A stretch of DNA of 64,000 nucleotides from Anaerolineaceae bacterium (GTDB taxonomy: Bacteria > Chloroflexota > Anaerolineae > Anaerolineales > Villigracilaceae). Positions 39,497 through 48,953 of this stretch are shown in pieces. Location: the NCBI GenBank assembly GCA_009772985.1, contig WOUS01000007.1:170434-234433 (forward strand). The letters are read 5' to 3'. The notes under the pieces were generated by a model that worked only from the letters and a program-made list of their open reading frames with translations, was not told the DNA's origin and did not search any database. Numbering within the stretch: position 1 is the first letter of the stretch; each line of letters opens with the position of its first letter. The position numbers and the translations under genes are program-made.

Positions 39497-40531
39497 TTAA
39501 TCCGCGTCCGATATTTTGGTTTCCGTTCTCAGCGCGTCACTCCACTTGATGCCCTCGCGCGCCATGTAGTACGCGCCCAGCACCGTGACAGGTACCCACA
39601 GGGCAAGATGTAAAACCAGTGTGTAACCGGTTGCAACCGCCTTGTCCACACCGCTGGCCGCCAGCACGGCAATGCCGGGTGCGTCGAACGTGCCGAGGTA
39701 GCCGGGCGCGGCCGGGATGGTTGTCGCCAGGTTGACCACCCCGTTCATCAGCATCAGCGTAAAGAAACTGACCTCCCCCTGCAGGCCGAAAGCGTGCAGA
39801 ACGAACCAGTATTTGACCGTTTCCAACAGCCAGATGATGACCGATGTCAGGAACACCATCAGCACGTTGGCCGGCGAGCGCAGCGACTCCAGCCCGTCCA
39901 GGAATTTGTGCATGATGCCGCTGGTCTTCTCCCGGATGCGGACGGGCAGTAGCCGGTCAATGAACCACTGGCCGAATCTCGCCGTCACCTTCGGGAACAT
40001 GGCCGCCAGCAGGAAGAGCACCAGCGCCCCGAAGAATGCCGCACTGCCCCACACGGCCAGGTCCTGGATGGTTACTTCCCATTTGCCCACCGGGACGGAT
40101 ACATCCGCCAGTTTTGCCAGTTGGGCCAGGTTGACGAACACGAAGGCCAGCATCACCACCCCGTCGAAGATGCGTTCCACGATAATGGTCGCCAGCGAAG
40201 CGGAAATCGGCACGCCTTCCTTGCGTTTCAGCACCACTGCCCGCAGGACTTCCCCGGCGCGTGCCGGGTAAATGTTATTGCCCATGTAGCCGATGCAGGT
40301 GATGGGGAACATCACCCGCGTCTTGATGGACTTGATGGGCTTGAGCAGGTAATGCCAGCGCCAGGCACGCGCCCACACGGCCACGAAATACACCGCCACG
40401 CCCGGCAGGATCCACCAATAATTGGCGCTTTGGAGCGCAAGCCAGAACTCCCCCCATTCCAGTTTGCGGACAACAAAATACAGAAATACGGCGCTGATCA
40501 GCATCCCGAGCCAGAACTGCCATTTTTTCAT
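39497..40531 (-). CDS. Lysylphosphatidylglycerol synthetase/UPF0104-type membrane protein (AglD-like flippase domain)
   Basis: Multiple TM helices; AWRWHYLLKP, GYMGNNIYPARAGEVLRAVVLKRKEG, TTIPAAPGYLGTFDAPGIAVL. Confidence 0.85.
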   Translation of the reverse strand: MKKWQFWLGMLISAVFLYFVVRKLEWGEFWLALQSANYWWILPGVAVYFVAVWARAWRWHYLLKPIKSIKTRVMFPITCIGYMGNNIYPARAGEVLRAVVLKRKEGVPISASLATIIVERIFDGVVMLAFVFVNLAQLAKLADVSVPVGKWEVTIQDLAVWGSAAFFGALVLFLLAAMFPKVTARFGQWFIDRLLPVRIREKTSGIMHKFLDGLESLRSPANVLMVFLTSVIIWLLETVKYWFVLHAFGLQGEVSFFTLMLMNGVVNLATTIPAAPGYLGTFDAPGIAVLAASGVDKAVATGYTLVLHLALWVPVTVLGAYYMAREGIKWSDALRTETKISDAD

Positions 40532-40607
40532 GGCATGATTTTACCAGAGAAGGAGGCCCTAAAGGTCTCGCAGACCTTTCGGGCCTTCGTATTGTATAAT
40601 TCACCTC

Positions 40608-41114
40608 GTGGAACTCAACCAGCCCGCCCCCGACTTCGAACTCCCCGACCTCGCCGGGACCGTTCACCGTCTGCGCGATTCCCTTGGCCGCGTCGCCATC
40701 GTCAACTTCTGGTCGGCGGACTGTCCCTTTGTCGAACGCGTCGATGCGGACCTCCTGGCCTGTCTGCGCGAGTGGGGCGGGCGCGTGACCCTGCTGACGG
40801 TCGCGGCCAACGACGGCGAACCGGACGCCATGCTCGCCGCGGCCGCCCTCGCCCGGCGCCTGCCCGCCGTTTTGCGCGGCAGTCCCGAGGTCCGGGAGGC
40901 TTACGGGGCGCAGACCACGCCCCACCTGTTCGTCGTGGATGTGTCCGGCATCCTGCGTTACCGCGGCGCGTTCGACGATGTCACCTTCCGCCAGCGCACG
41001 CCGACGAAATCCTTTCTCAAGGATGCGGTCTCCGCCGTGCTGGAAGGCCGCCTGCCCGACCCGGCGGAAACTGCGCCATATGGCTGTGCCATTGTCCGTT
41101 TCGTGCTAGAATAA
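40608..41114 (+). CDS. Thioredoxin-fold redoxin (AhpC/TSA-like)
   Basis: ELNQPAPDFELPDLAGTVHRLRDSLGRVAIVNFWSADCPFVERVDADL; GTG start. Confidence 0.82.
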   Translation: MELNQPAPDFELPDLAGTVHRLRDSLGRVAIVNFWSADCPFVERVDADLLACLREWGGRVTLLTVAANDGEPDAMLAAAALARRLPAVLRGSPEVREAYGAQTTPHLFVVDVSGILRYRGAFDDVTFRQRTPTKSFLKDAVSAVLEGRLPDPAETAPYGCAIVRFVLE

Positions 41115-41117
41115 AGT

Positions 41118-42869
41118 ATGCCGATTGAAACGCCCGACCGCATTGCTTTCCTGACCCGCATCCACTTGTTCCATGACCTGAACGAGGATCAGTTCAACGC
41201 CGTGGCCGAGGGATTGGATGAGCGGTCATTTCGCGCCGGCGAAGAGATCATCAAAGAGGGGGAGGCTGGCAACTGCTCGTACCTGATTTACAGCGGGAAG
41301 GTGCGCGTGACCCGCAAGGGGCAGGAAAAGCCGCTGGCGACCTTAGTGGCTGGCGACTACGTGGGCGAGGAATCGGTGCTGGCAAAGCGCCGCCGACGGA
41401 CGGCCACGGTGACTGCCGTGGAGGATACGCTGACCCTGGCGCTGACGCGCGAATACTTCCGCCAGTTGTTGAAAGAGGCCCCGGCGTTGCGGGCGAACTT
41501 CGTCGTGACCGCCAACAGCCACCGGCTGGCGCGCCGCATCCATTTCAAGTGGCTCCAGCCTGACGAGGTGATCTACTACCTGGCACGCAAGCACCCCATC
41601 ATGCTCGTACGGGCGGTGGCGGTCCCGGTTTTGCTCGGTCTTTTGGCTGCCATCGTGATGTTTGCGTCTTATTGGAATTCACTGCAATGGTCAAAACTGG
41701 CAGTTGGTGGGTCATGGTTTGCAGGCCTGGCGATTGGCGTGATCGCGGCGCTCTGGGGACTTTGGCGCTGGATTGACTGGGGCAACGATTATTACATCGT
41801 CACCGACCGGCGCGTGCTCTGGCTGGAAAAGGTGGTCGGGATTTACGACAGCCGCCAGGAGGCGTCGCTTTCTGGCGTCCAGCGCATCAATGTGCAGACG
41901 GATCTAACCGGGCAGATACTGGATTACGGCAACCTGATCGTCCGCACCATCGTTGGGAGCACGCTCACGTTACAAAATGTAGATCGCCCCTACCAGGCCG
42001 CCGCATTGATCGAGGAGCACTGGAAACGCTCCAAAGAGACCTCCCATAAAATGCAGGAGGAGGAGATGCGCAAGGCGCTGAGCGAACGCCTGGTGCCGGG
42101 GCAGGCGCCGCGCCCCAAACCGATCCTGGGAATTGTGGCGAAACAGCAGGGGAAAAAGAAGGATTACTATAAAAGCCAGCGGAGCATTATCAACCTGTTT
42201 CGGATGCGCTTCGAACAATTTACCACCGTGACCTACCGCAAGCACATCTTCGTCCTTTTTGCGCAAACGTGGAAAGCGGCGCTGGTCATGTTTCTCTTGG
42301 TTGGCATCCTTCTCTTCGAAGTATTGACCGACGCCTCATTTTTTGCCGCTCTCTTCACAAGCCTGACTGGCGAAATGCTTGTTGCCCTTTGGGTTCTCCT
42401 GTTTGTTGGGGCATTCTTTTGGTGGCTGTACGAGTACATTGACTGGAGCAACGATATCTTCCAGGTCACGCCGGACCAGATCTTGGATATTGACAAGACC
42501 CCGCTGGGGCTGGTGACCAGCGATATCGCCTCCCTCGATAATATCCTGTCCATCGAATACAAGCGCATCGGCATCCTGGAACTCCTGTTCAATTACGGCA
42601 CGGTTTACATCACCGTCGGCGGCGGCAAGCAAATGGCCTTCGAGGACGTGTTCAATCCCTCCGCCGTGCAGGAGGATATCGAGCGCCGCCGGCTGGAACG
42701 GGTGGTCAAACGCGACGAGCAGCGGGTCAATGAAGAGCGCGAGAACATCGCCGACTGGTTCGCCGCCTATTATCATCACGAGCGGGGATTCCGCACTGAG
42801 GAGGAAAAGCCCGATGAAACCAAAAAAGAGGATGCTCCTGATGGCGGCGAAACCCAGGGAATGATGTAA
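41118..42869 (+). CDS. Cyclic-nucleotide-binding domain plus membrane bacterial-PH domain protein
   Basis: N-terminal FRAGEEIIKEGEAGNCSYLIYSGKVRVTRKG...LATLVAGDYVGEESVL; later two TM/PH-like segments (DYYIVTDRRVLWLEKVVGIYDSRQEASLSGVQRINVQ; DIFQVTPDQILDIDKTPLGLVTSDIASLDNILSIEY). Confidence 0.85.
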   Translation: MPIETPDRIAFLTRIHLFHDLNEDQFNAVAEGLDERSFRAGEEIIKEGEAGNCSYLIYSGKVRVTRKGQEKPLATLVAGDYVGEESVLAKRRRRTATVTAVEDTLTLALTREYFRQLLKEAPALRANFVVTANSHRLARRIHFKWLQPDEVIYYLARKHPIMLVRAVAVPVLLGLLAAIVMFASYWNSLQWSKLAVGGSWFAGLAIGVIAALWGLWRWIDWGNDYYIVTDRRVLWLEKVVGIYDSRQEASLSGVQRINVQTDLTGQILDYGNLIVRTIVGSTLTLQNVDRPYQAAALIEEHWKRSKETSHKMQEEEMRKALSERLVPGQAPRPKPILGIVAKQQGKKKDYYKSQRSIINLFRMRFEQFTTVTYRKHIFVLFAQTWKAALVMFLLVGILLFEVLTDASFFAALFTSLTGEMLVALWVLLFVGAFFWWLYEYIDWSNDIFQVTPDQILDIDKTPLGLVTSDIASLDNILSIEYKRIGILELLFNYGTVYITVGGGKQMAFEDVFNPSAVQEDIERRRLERVVKRDEQRVNEERENIADWFAAYYHHERGFRTEEEKPDETKKEDAPDGGETQGMM

Positions 42870-42904
42870 AATAGCCCCTCGAAATCCTGACTTAATGGTG
42901 AAGC

Positions 42905-43417
42905 ATGGCATTGCTTGAAATCGTCACCCTCCCCGACCCGGTCCTGCGCCGCAAAGCCAGGCCGGTAACAGACTTCGGCCCGTCCCTGCAAACGCTGGCC
43001 GACGATATGATCGAGACCATGCGCCAGGCTCCCGGCGTGGGGCTGGCCGCGCCGCAGGTGGGCGAGTCCATTCGCCTCATCGTGGTCGAGTATCCGCTGG
43101 ACGACGAAAAGGAAGACGCCCCGAAGAAATTGTTCGTAATCGCCAACCCGGAAATCAGGGAAATCTCCGCCGAGACCGAAATGGGCGTCGAAGGCTGCCT
43201 CTCCCTGCCCGGACTGCAGGGCGAGGTGGATCGCGCCCTCGAAGTGCGCGTGACGGGCCGCACCCGGCGCGGGCAGCCCATCAAGATCAAAGCCAAAGGC
43301 TGGCTGGCGCGTATCTTCCAGCATGAGATTGACCACCTCGACGGCGTTGTCTTCACCGACCGCGCCACAAAAGTCTGGAAGCCCGCGCCGGACGAACCGG
43401 TGCTGGATAACGTGTAA
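42905..43417 (+). CDS. def: Peptide deformylase
   Basis: GVGLAAPQVGESIRLIVV; EGCLSLPG; HEIDHLDGVVFTDR. Confidence 0.97.
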   Translation: MALLEIVTLPDPVLRRKARPVTDFGPSLQTLADDMIETMRQAPGVGLAAPQVGESIRLIVVEYPLDDEKEDAPKKLFVIANPEIREISAETEMGVEGCLSLPGLQGEVDRALEVRVTGRTRRGQPIKIKAKGWLARIFQHEIDHLDGVVFTDRATKVWKPAPDEPVLDNV

Positions 43418-43476
43418 CTTGTCAACGTGCCAACGTGTCAACCTGCCAACGTGCCAACGTGTAAACGTGTAAACGT
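43418..43476 (+). repeat. Degenerate 8-nt tandem array filling the def-recF intergenic gap
   Basis: CAACGTGC CAACGTGT CAACCTGC CAACGTGC CAACGTGT AAACGTGT AAACGTAT(G). Confidence 0.9.
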
Positions 43477-44730
43477 ATGTATTTAACCCACCTCTCCCTG
43501 ACCAACTTCCGCAACATCGCCCGCCTGGACCTCGATATTCCCCGGCGGGTTGTCCTGCTGACGGGCGCCAACGCCCAGGGCAAAACCAGCGTGCTGGAGG
43601 CCATCTATTTCCTGGCGGCCTTTGCCTCCTTCCAAACTTCCGCCGAGCGCCAGTTGATCAACACCCTGGCGGTCAGCGCCGCAGCGGAAGCGGAGCGGGC
43701 GAAAGATGGCGGCAGGATCGCGGTTGCCCGGATCGTCGCCCAGTTCCGCGACAACCAAGACCAACGCGCCCACAGGCTCGAGGTCCGGCTGGTGCTCGAA
43801 CCGGTCGGGCCGGTCAACGGTCAGCGCCTGCGCAAGGAGGTCCTGCTGGACGGCGTCAAGCGGCAGGTCAACGACGCGGTCGGCCATTTCAATGCGGTGC
43901 TGTTCATCCCGCAGATGTCGCAGATCATCGAGGGCGGCCCGGACGAGCGCCGCCGCTACCTGAACCTGACGCTGGCGCAGGTCTTCCCCGGCTATGCCCA
44001 CGCCCTGAGCGCCTACACCAAGGCCATCGAACAGCGCAATGCCCTGCTCAAGATGCTCTCGGAGCGCGGCGGCGATGCGGACCAGTTGGAACCCTGGGAC
44101 CGGCTGTTGGCCGAACACGGGTCGAAACTCATCCACTGGCGCATCCAGGCCATCCAGGAACTGGAGCGGGAAGCCGCCCGTGTCCACCACCGGCTCACGC
44201 GCGGGGCCGAGGTCCTGCGTCTCGCTTACGACCCGGCCTACGACCCGTCGCCGCGGCCCGGGCGGCAGATGTCGCTGAAGATGGACGCGCCCGTTGACCG
44301 GTCCGGGCTGAAGCGGGAGGAGATCGAAAAAGGCTTCCTCGAGCGGCTGGCGCAGGCGCGTCCCGAAGAGATCGCCCGCGGCGTGACGACTGTCGGTCCG
44401 CACCGGGACGAGATGCGCTTCCTCGCCAACAGCGTGGACCTGGGCGACTACGGCTCGCGCGGCCAGGTACGGACGGCGCTCCTGTCGCTCAAACTGGCCG
44501 AGGTGGAGTGGATGAAAACCCGCACAGGCCGGACGCCGGTCCTGCTGCTGGACGAGGTGCTGGCCGAACTCGACCTCCAGCGCCGCGCCGACCTGCTCGC
44601 GTACGTGGACGGCACGGAACAGGCCCTGCTGACGACAACCGACCTGCACTTGTTCACCCCGGAATTCGTTAAAGATGCCAACGTCTGGGAAGTCGAGGGC
44701 GGGGTGGTCCGCACTCAAAAGGAGGAGTAG
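43477..44730 (+). CDS. recF: DNA replication/repair protein RecF
   Basis: MYLTHLSLTNFRNIARLDLDIPRRVVLLTGANAQGKTSVLEAIYFLA; LLLDEVLAELDLQRRADLL. Confidence 0.95.
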   Translation: MYLTHLSLTNFRNIARLDLDIPRRVVLLTGANAQGKTSVLEAIYFLAAFASFQTSAERQLINTLAVSAAAEAERAKDGGRIAVARIVAQFRDNQDQRAHRLEVRLVLEPVGPVNGQRLRKEVLLDGVKRQVNDAVGHFNAVLFIPQMSQIIEGGPDERRRYLNLTLAQVFPGYAHALSAYTKAIEQRNALLKMLSERGGDADQLEPWDRLLAEHGSKLIHWRIQAIQELEREAARVHHRLTRGAEVLRLAYDPAYDPSPRPGRQMSLKMDAPVDRSGLKREEIEKGFLERLAQARPEEIARGVTTVGPHRDEMRFLANSVDLGDYGSRGQVRTALLSLKLAEVEWMKTRTGRTPVLLLDEVLAELDLQRRADLLAYVDGTEQALLTTTDLHLFTPEFVKDANVWEVEGGVVRTQKEE

Positions 44731-44731
44731 G

Positions 44732-45085
44732 ATGCCCGTCAAACATTCTGCCGAGGTGCCGGCCCAGCCGGTCAAGGCCGGGGATTTCACTCATATTCAG
44801 GTTTTACTGCAAGGCCCGAACTTTGCCATGCGGCGTTTCATCATGGAGCCGGGCGGCGGGATGCCGGAGCACACCAACACGGTGGAGCACGAGCAGTACG
44901 TGCTGCGCGGCCGCGCCCGCATCGCCATCGGCGGCGAGGAGTTCGACGTGCAGGCCGGGGACGTGGTGCTCATCCCGGAGGGGGTGCCGCACTGGTATCA
45001 GAATGTGGGGGAGGAGAATTTCGAGTTTTTGTGCATGATTCCGAACAGGGAGGATGTGGTAAAGATCATCGGGAAGGAATGTTGA
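44732..45085 (+). CDS. Cupin domain protein
   Basis: ATG 44732 preceded by GGAGGA; MRRFIMEPGGGMPEHTNTVEHEQYVLRGRARIAIGGEEFDVQAGDVVLIPEGVPHWYQN. Confidence 0.9.
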   Translation: MPVKHSAEVPAQPVKAGDFTHIQVLLQGPNFAMRRFIMEPGGGMPEHTNTVEHEQYVLRGRARIAIGGEEFDVQAGDVVLIPEGVPHWYQNVGEENFEFLCMIPNREDVVKIIGKEC

Positions 45086-45086
45086 T

Positions 45087-46751
45087 ATGGACTACGACAT
45101 TATCGTTATCGGTTCCGGAGCAGGCGGGTTGACCGCCGCGGTCGCGCTGGCGCAGGCGGGCAAGAAGGTGTTGGTGCTGGAGCAGCACGATCGTCCAGGC
45201 GGATGGACTCATTCGTTCACGCTGCAGGGGTATCGGTTCAGTCCCGGCGTCCATTACATCGGTGACTTGCACGAGGGCGGACATTTGCGTCAGATTTACG
45301 AAGGCCTCGGCGTTTCGCAGGATCTCACCTTCTGCGAACTCAACCCCGATGGGTACGATCACATCGTCGTCGGCGAGAAACAGATTGATTTCCCCAAAGG
45401 CAAGGAAAATTTAATCGAGCGGCTCAAGAGTCATTTTCCGCACGAGGCGCGGGGAATCGATTCGTACTTCGCCGATCTAACCAACATGATCGAAGGACTG
45501 CGCCGCATTGGGAATTTGTCCAACCCGCTGCAGGCGGCGCGGGGCGCGGGCAACGTCCTCAAGTGGATGCGCGCCACGGGCGCCGACCTGATCAACGCGC
45601 ACGTCAGCGACTCTGTCCTGCGCGGCGTGCTGGCGGGTCAGTCGGGCGACCACGGCCTGCCGCCTTCGCAGGTCTCGGCGTTCGTCCATGCGGGCATTAC
45701 CCATCACTACCTCGACGGCGGCTACTATCCGCTTGGCGGGGCGTTCGCGTTGCCGCGCGCATTTGTCAGGGCGCTGAAACGCGCGGGCGGCGAGATCAGG
45801 CTCGGGTCACGCGTGAAGCGGATTCTCGTCGAAGGGAAAAAAGTTTTGGGCGTGGAATTGGATAGTGGCGAAGAAATCCGCGCGGGCGTAGTCATCTCCA
45901 ATGCGGACCCTGAGGTGACGTTCGGTCAGTTGATCGGGAGGGACAAACTCTCGGCTCGACTCAAGCGGAAAGTTGATTCTGTTAAATATTCGACTTCGTG
46001 CATCAGCCTGTTCTTCGCCACCGATATGGATCTTCGACGCGACGCGGGACTCGACTCGGGCAACTTCTGGTTCTACGACCACGCCGATGTGGACAAGATT
46101 TATTCCGATGGACTCACGAACGCGGCGCTGCGTGACGAGACTCCGCCCGGCATGTTCCTGACCGCGACGACGTTGAAAGACCCGTCGAAGATGCACCCCA
46201 CGGGGGCAGGCTCTGGACATCACACCTGCGAGTCGTTCGCGTTCGTGGGCTATGAGGCGTTCGAGAAGTGGGCGCATACAAAATATGGCGCGCGCCCGGC
46301 GGACTACGACGCGATGAAGGAAGACCTGGCGTGGCGCATGGTGCGCGGACTGGAGAAGCACGTCCCTGGGTTGAGCAAGCACATTGTGTTTTACAGCCTC
46401 GGCACGCCGCTGACGAACGAACATTATCTCAACGCCACGCGCGGAAATTTATACGGCATCGAGAAAAGCCCGTCGCAGGTGGGACCGTGGGCGTTCTCGC
46501 CGCGCACCGAGTTCGACGGCTTGTACCTGTGCGGCGCGAGCACGCTCAGTCACGGTGTGGCGGGTGTGACCCAATCGGGCATCGACGCGGCGAAGGCTGT
46601 GCTCAACTGTCGCGCGCGCGATTTGTTGAAACAACACGGTGCAAGCCTGACGTTTTTGCCGTCGGAGGATGTGAGTGCGTGGCCTGAGAATTTGAGGAGG
46701 AAGATGGAGCGCGGGGAGGTGGCGAGGGAGGAAGAGGAGAGGGAAGTTTAG
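45087..46751 (+). CDS. Phytoene desaturase/CrtI-like FAD oxidoreductase
   Basis: MDYDIIVIGSGAGGLTAAVALAQAGKKVLVLEQHDRPGGWTHSF; GLYLCGASTLSHGVAGVTQSGIDAAK. Confidence 0.88.
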   Translation: MDYDIIVIGSGAGGLTAAVALAQAGKKVLVLEQHDRPGGWTHSFTLQGYRFSPGVHYIGDLHEGGHLRQIYEGLGVSQDLTFCELNPDGYDHIVVGEKQIDFPKGKENLIERLKSHFPHEARGIDSYFADLTNMIEGLRRIGNLSNPLQAARGAGNVLKWMRATGADLINAHVSDSVLRGVLAGQSGDHGLPPSQVSAFVHAGITHHYLDGGYYPLGGAFALPRAFVRALKRAGGEIRLGSRVKRILVEGKKVLGVELDSGEEIRAGVVISNADPEVTFGQLIGRDKLSARLKRKVDSVKYSTSCISLFFATDMDLRRDAGLDSGNFWFYDHADVDKIYSDGLTNAALRDETPPGMFLTATTLKDPSKMHPTGAGSGHHTCESFAFVGYEAFEKWAHTKYGARPADYDAMKEDLAWRMVRGLEKHVPGLSKHIVFYSLGTPLTNEHYLNATRGNLYGIEKSPSQVGPWAFSPRTEFDGLYLCGASTLSHGVAGVTQSGIDAAKAVLNCRARDLLKQHGASLTFLPSEDVSAWPENLRRKMERGEVAREEEEREV

Positions 46752-46765
46752 TGAATGGAGACTTT

Positions 46766-47845
46766 ATGAACAATATTCAGCCGGATTTTTTTCGACAGAT
46801 TCAAGAAGCTATCCGCTTACCCGAAGGGTCTTTTGTGTTTAAATATCATTCTCCCGATTTGCTTGATAAAAATAAAAAGGGAGGTGTTATTTTTGAGATA
46901 CCATCAGGCCAGCATATATTTAAATTAGAGCGTGACGATAACTTCAAGTTAAATTTTTATCACTCATCGCCTGGAACAGGAACGCGCGTAGCTTCTATAG
47001 ACCTTGCGCAAGTTCATCCAGCAGAGCATGTTCAGATTTTCCTAACCTGGGGACCCAATGAGATAAATCTTTACCTTGGCCCTATGGTTGAAGGTGGTCA
47101 ATTAGTCGCCGCTACTGGCTCGCCTGCAAGTTTCCAATTGAGGGTGGGGCGTGATGGAAATATTTACCAAGTTGGCGATGATGGTGTACAAGTTATGGGA
47201 ATAAGTATATTCCAAGGAAATCAACCCGTTCTCCAGCCCACTGCTGTTGATGTATGGAAAAGCACTCTACAAGCAATTGATATTCTAGGCACTGGCGAGT
47301 CAAAAGAAGGATTCATTTATGAAGTCGTAGTGACGAATTTGTCAATAGTAATATTAGTTACTGGATTTGAAGCCTATACTAAAACACGTTTTTTGGAACT
47401 GGAAGGAGAGGGTATACAACCCAATGTAGAGGCGATAATCAATGCTTTCTATTCACAAAGAGAAAGATCTGCAGGCGCAATTGCTATCTTGGATGAGGAA
47501 GCTAAAACATTAAACGTCACAACGGTAGACTTAATTGTTAGTAAACGGGTTATTGATTTTCAAAACTACGAAAAGTGTAAACTGGCCTATAACAAAGCCT
47601 ATGGTATTAAATTTGGTGAAATGGGATTCGCCAATCAAGCACTTGAACAATTACAAGAATTCTTGAAATATCGCCACAGAATAATTCACATATCTCCATT
47701 ACAGGCAATGCTAAATCAAGCACAAGTTCCTCTCGAAGAACCAGTTTTTTCAAAAAAAGAAACGCTCCAGGCAGCGCGGAAGTGTTTTGATGAGTTTATT
47801 AATAAACTGCATTCCACAACACTGCAACTAAGGCCAAAACGATAA
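46766..47845 (+). CDS. Hypothetical protein, AT-rich gene, C-terminal Rx4H (HEPN-like) motif
   Basis: GGAG upstream of ATG 46766; long ORF; C-terminal helical region with FLKYRHRIIHISP (R-x4-H). Confidence 0.7.
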   Translation: MNNIQPDFFRQIQEAIRLPEGSFVFKYHSPDLLDKNKKGGVIFEIPSGQHIFKLERDDNFKLNFYHSSPGTGTRVASIDLAQVHPAEHVQIFLTWGPNEINLYLGPMVEGGQLVAATGSPASFQLRVGRDGNIYQVGDDGVQVMGISIFQGNQPVLQPTAVDVWKSTLQAIDILGTGESKEGFIYEVVVTNLSIVILVTGFEAYTKTRFLELEGEGIQPNVEAIINAFYSQRERSAGAIAILDEEAKTLNVTTVDLIVSKRVIDFQNYEKCKLAYNKAYGIKFGEMGFANQALEQLQEFLKYRHRIIHISPLQAMLNQAQVPLEEPVFSKKETLQAARKCFDEFINKLHSTTLQLRPKR

Positions 47846-48017
47846 ATGAAATGCAAAATTGTCATACTACTGCTTGCTAAGTGAAGAACATGCAAGCAGT
47901 TGTCATCGAATGCCGTTTGGGTGGGTGAGCGAGAGTCCACGCGGGAGGGAGGCTGGTCAATGGCGCGGGGGATAAATCAGCCTTGATTTTTATCTCAAAT
48001 CGAGATACAATCCCTGT

Positions 48018-48317
48018 ATGCACATCATCACCCGCAAAACGCTGACCCAGTTTTGGGAGAAATATCCCGACAGCCAAACGGCGTTGATGCGTTGGTTCAA
48101 GATCGTGCAAAAAACCGAATTCAGCAGTTTCGCCGAATTGAGACAAGTCTTTCCTTCCGCCGATAAACTCGATCACTGGATCATTTTCAACATCGGCGGC
48201 AACAAATACAGGCTGATCACATCCATTCATTTCAATCGCGGCAAAGTATATATCCGTCATGTTCTCACTCATGGAGAATATGACCGAGGAGATTGGAAAA
48301 ATGACTCTCGTACATGA
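48018..48317 (+). CDS. higB: HigB-type mRNA interferase toxin
   Basis: MHIITRKTLTQFWEKYPDSQTALMRWFKIVQKTEFSSFAELRQVFPSADKLDHWIIFNIGGNKYRLITSIHFNRGKVYIRHVLTHGEYDRGDW. Confidence 0.92.
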   Translation: MHIITRKTLTQFWEKYPDSQTALMRWFKIVQKTEFSSFAELRQVFPSADKLDHWIIFNIGGNKYRLITSIHFNRGKVYIRHVLTHGEYDRGDWKNDSRT

Positions 48318-48699
48318 AGAACTCAAAATCCACTGGACAAATATCGCTCCCCTGCTCACCATCCGCAGCGAGCGTGAATATAACGCGGCTGTAAAAAGAC
48401 TCGCCGAATTACTGGATGAAATTGGGGATAATGAAAAACATCCACTTTATAGTTTACTGGATACACTTGGCACGTTAATCCACGTGTATGAGGAAGAACA
48501 CTATCCGATTCCCGACGTCACTGGCGCGGAAGTGTTGCGCTTTCTCATGGATGAACACGGCCTGACTCAATCCGATTTGCCAGAAGTGGGTTCGCAAGGC
48601 GTTGTCTCTGAAATTTTGAATGGCAAACGTGAGTTGAATGTTCGCCAGGCCCGCTCATTGGCGGAGAAATTCAAAGTTTCAAGTGCGGTCTTCGTATAA
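48301..48699 (+). CDS. higA: HigA-type antitoxin (HTH)
   Basis: Overlaps the toxin; LDEIGDNEKHPLYSLLDTLGTLIHVYEEEHYPIPDVTGAEVLRFLMDEHGLTQSDLPEVGSQGVVSEILNGKRELNVRQARSLAEKFKVSSAVF. Confidence 0.9.
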   Translation: MTLVHEELKIHWTNIAPLLTIRSEREYNAAVKRLAELLDEIGDNEKHPLYSLLDTLGTLIHVYEEEHYPIPDVTGAEVLRFLMDEHGLTQSDLPEVGSQGVVSEILNGKRELNVRQARSLAEKFKVSSAVFV

Positions 48700-48953
48700 G
48701 ATGACGTTGGGAAAGAGATTGCGGAGGAGAAGGAAGGGATCTCACCCCCCACCCTTCCCAAATGGAGATGGGAGCGCGCGCGGGGGATTTGGTCAACGGA
48801 CTCTGTCACCCCGCCACACCGTCCTGCGTTCGGTGCAGGGAAGAACAGCGGGGCAGGCGGACTCGCGGACGGGAACGGATGTCCGCTTTGGGTGGGGAGA
48901 GAGTCCACGCGGGGGGCTTGACAGACATAACGCCGTGCGTTATTATCTAGTCA

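Noticed and set aside
43418-43476. CRISPR array
   Set aside because: 8-nt period, no spacers, no cas genes.
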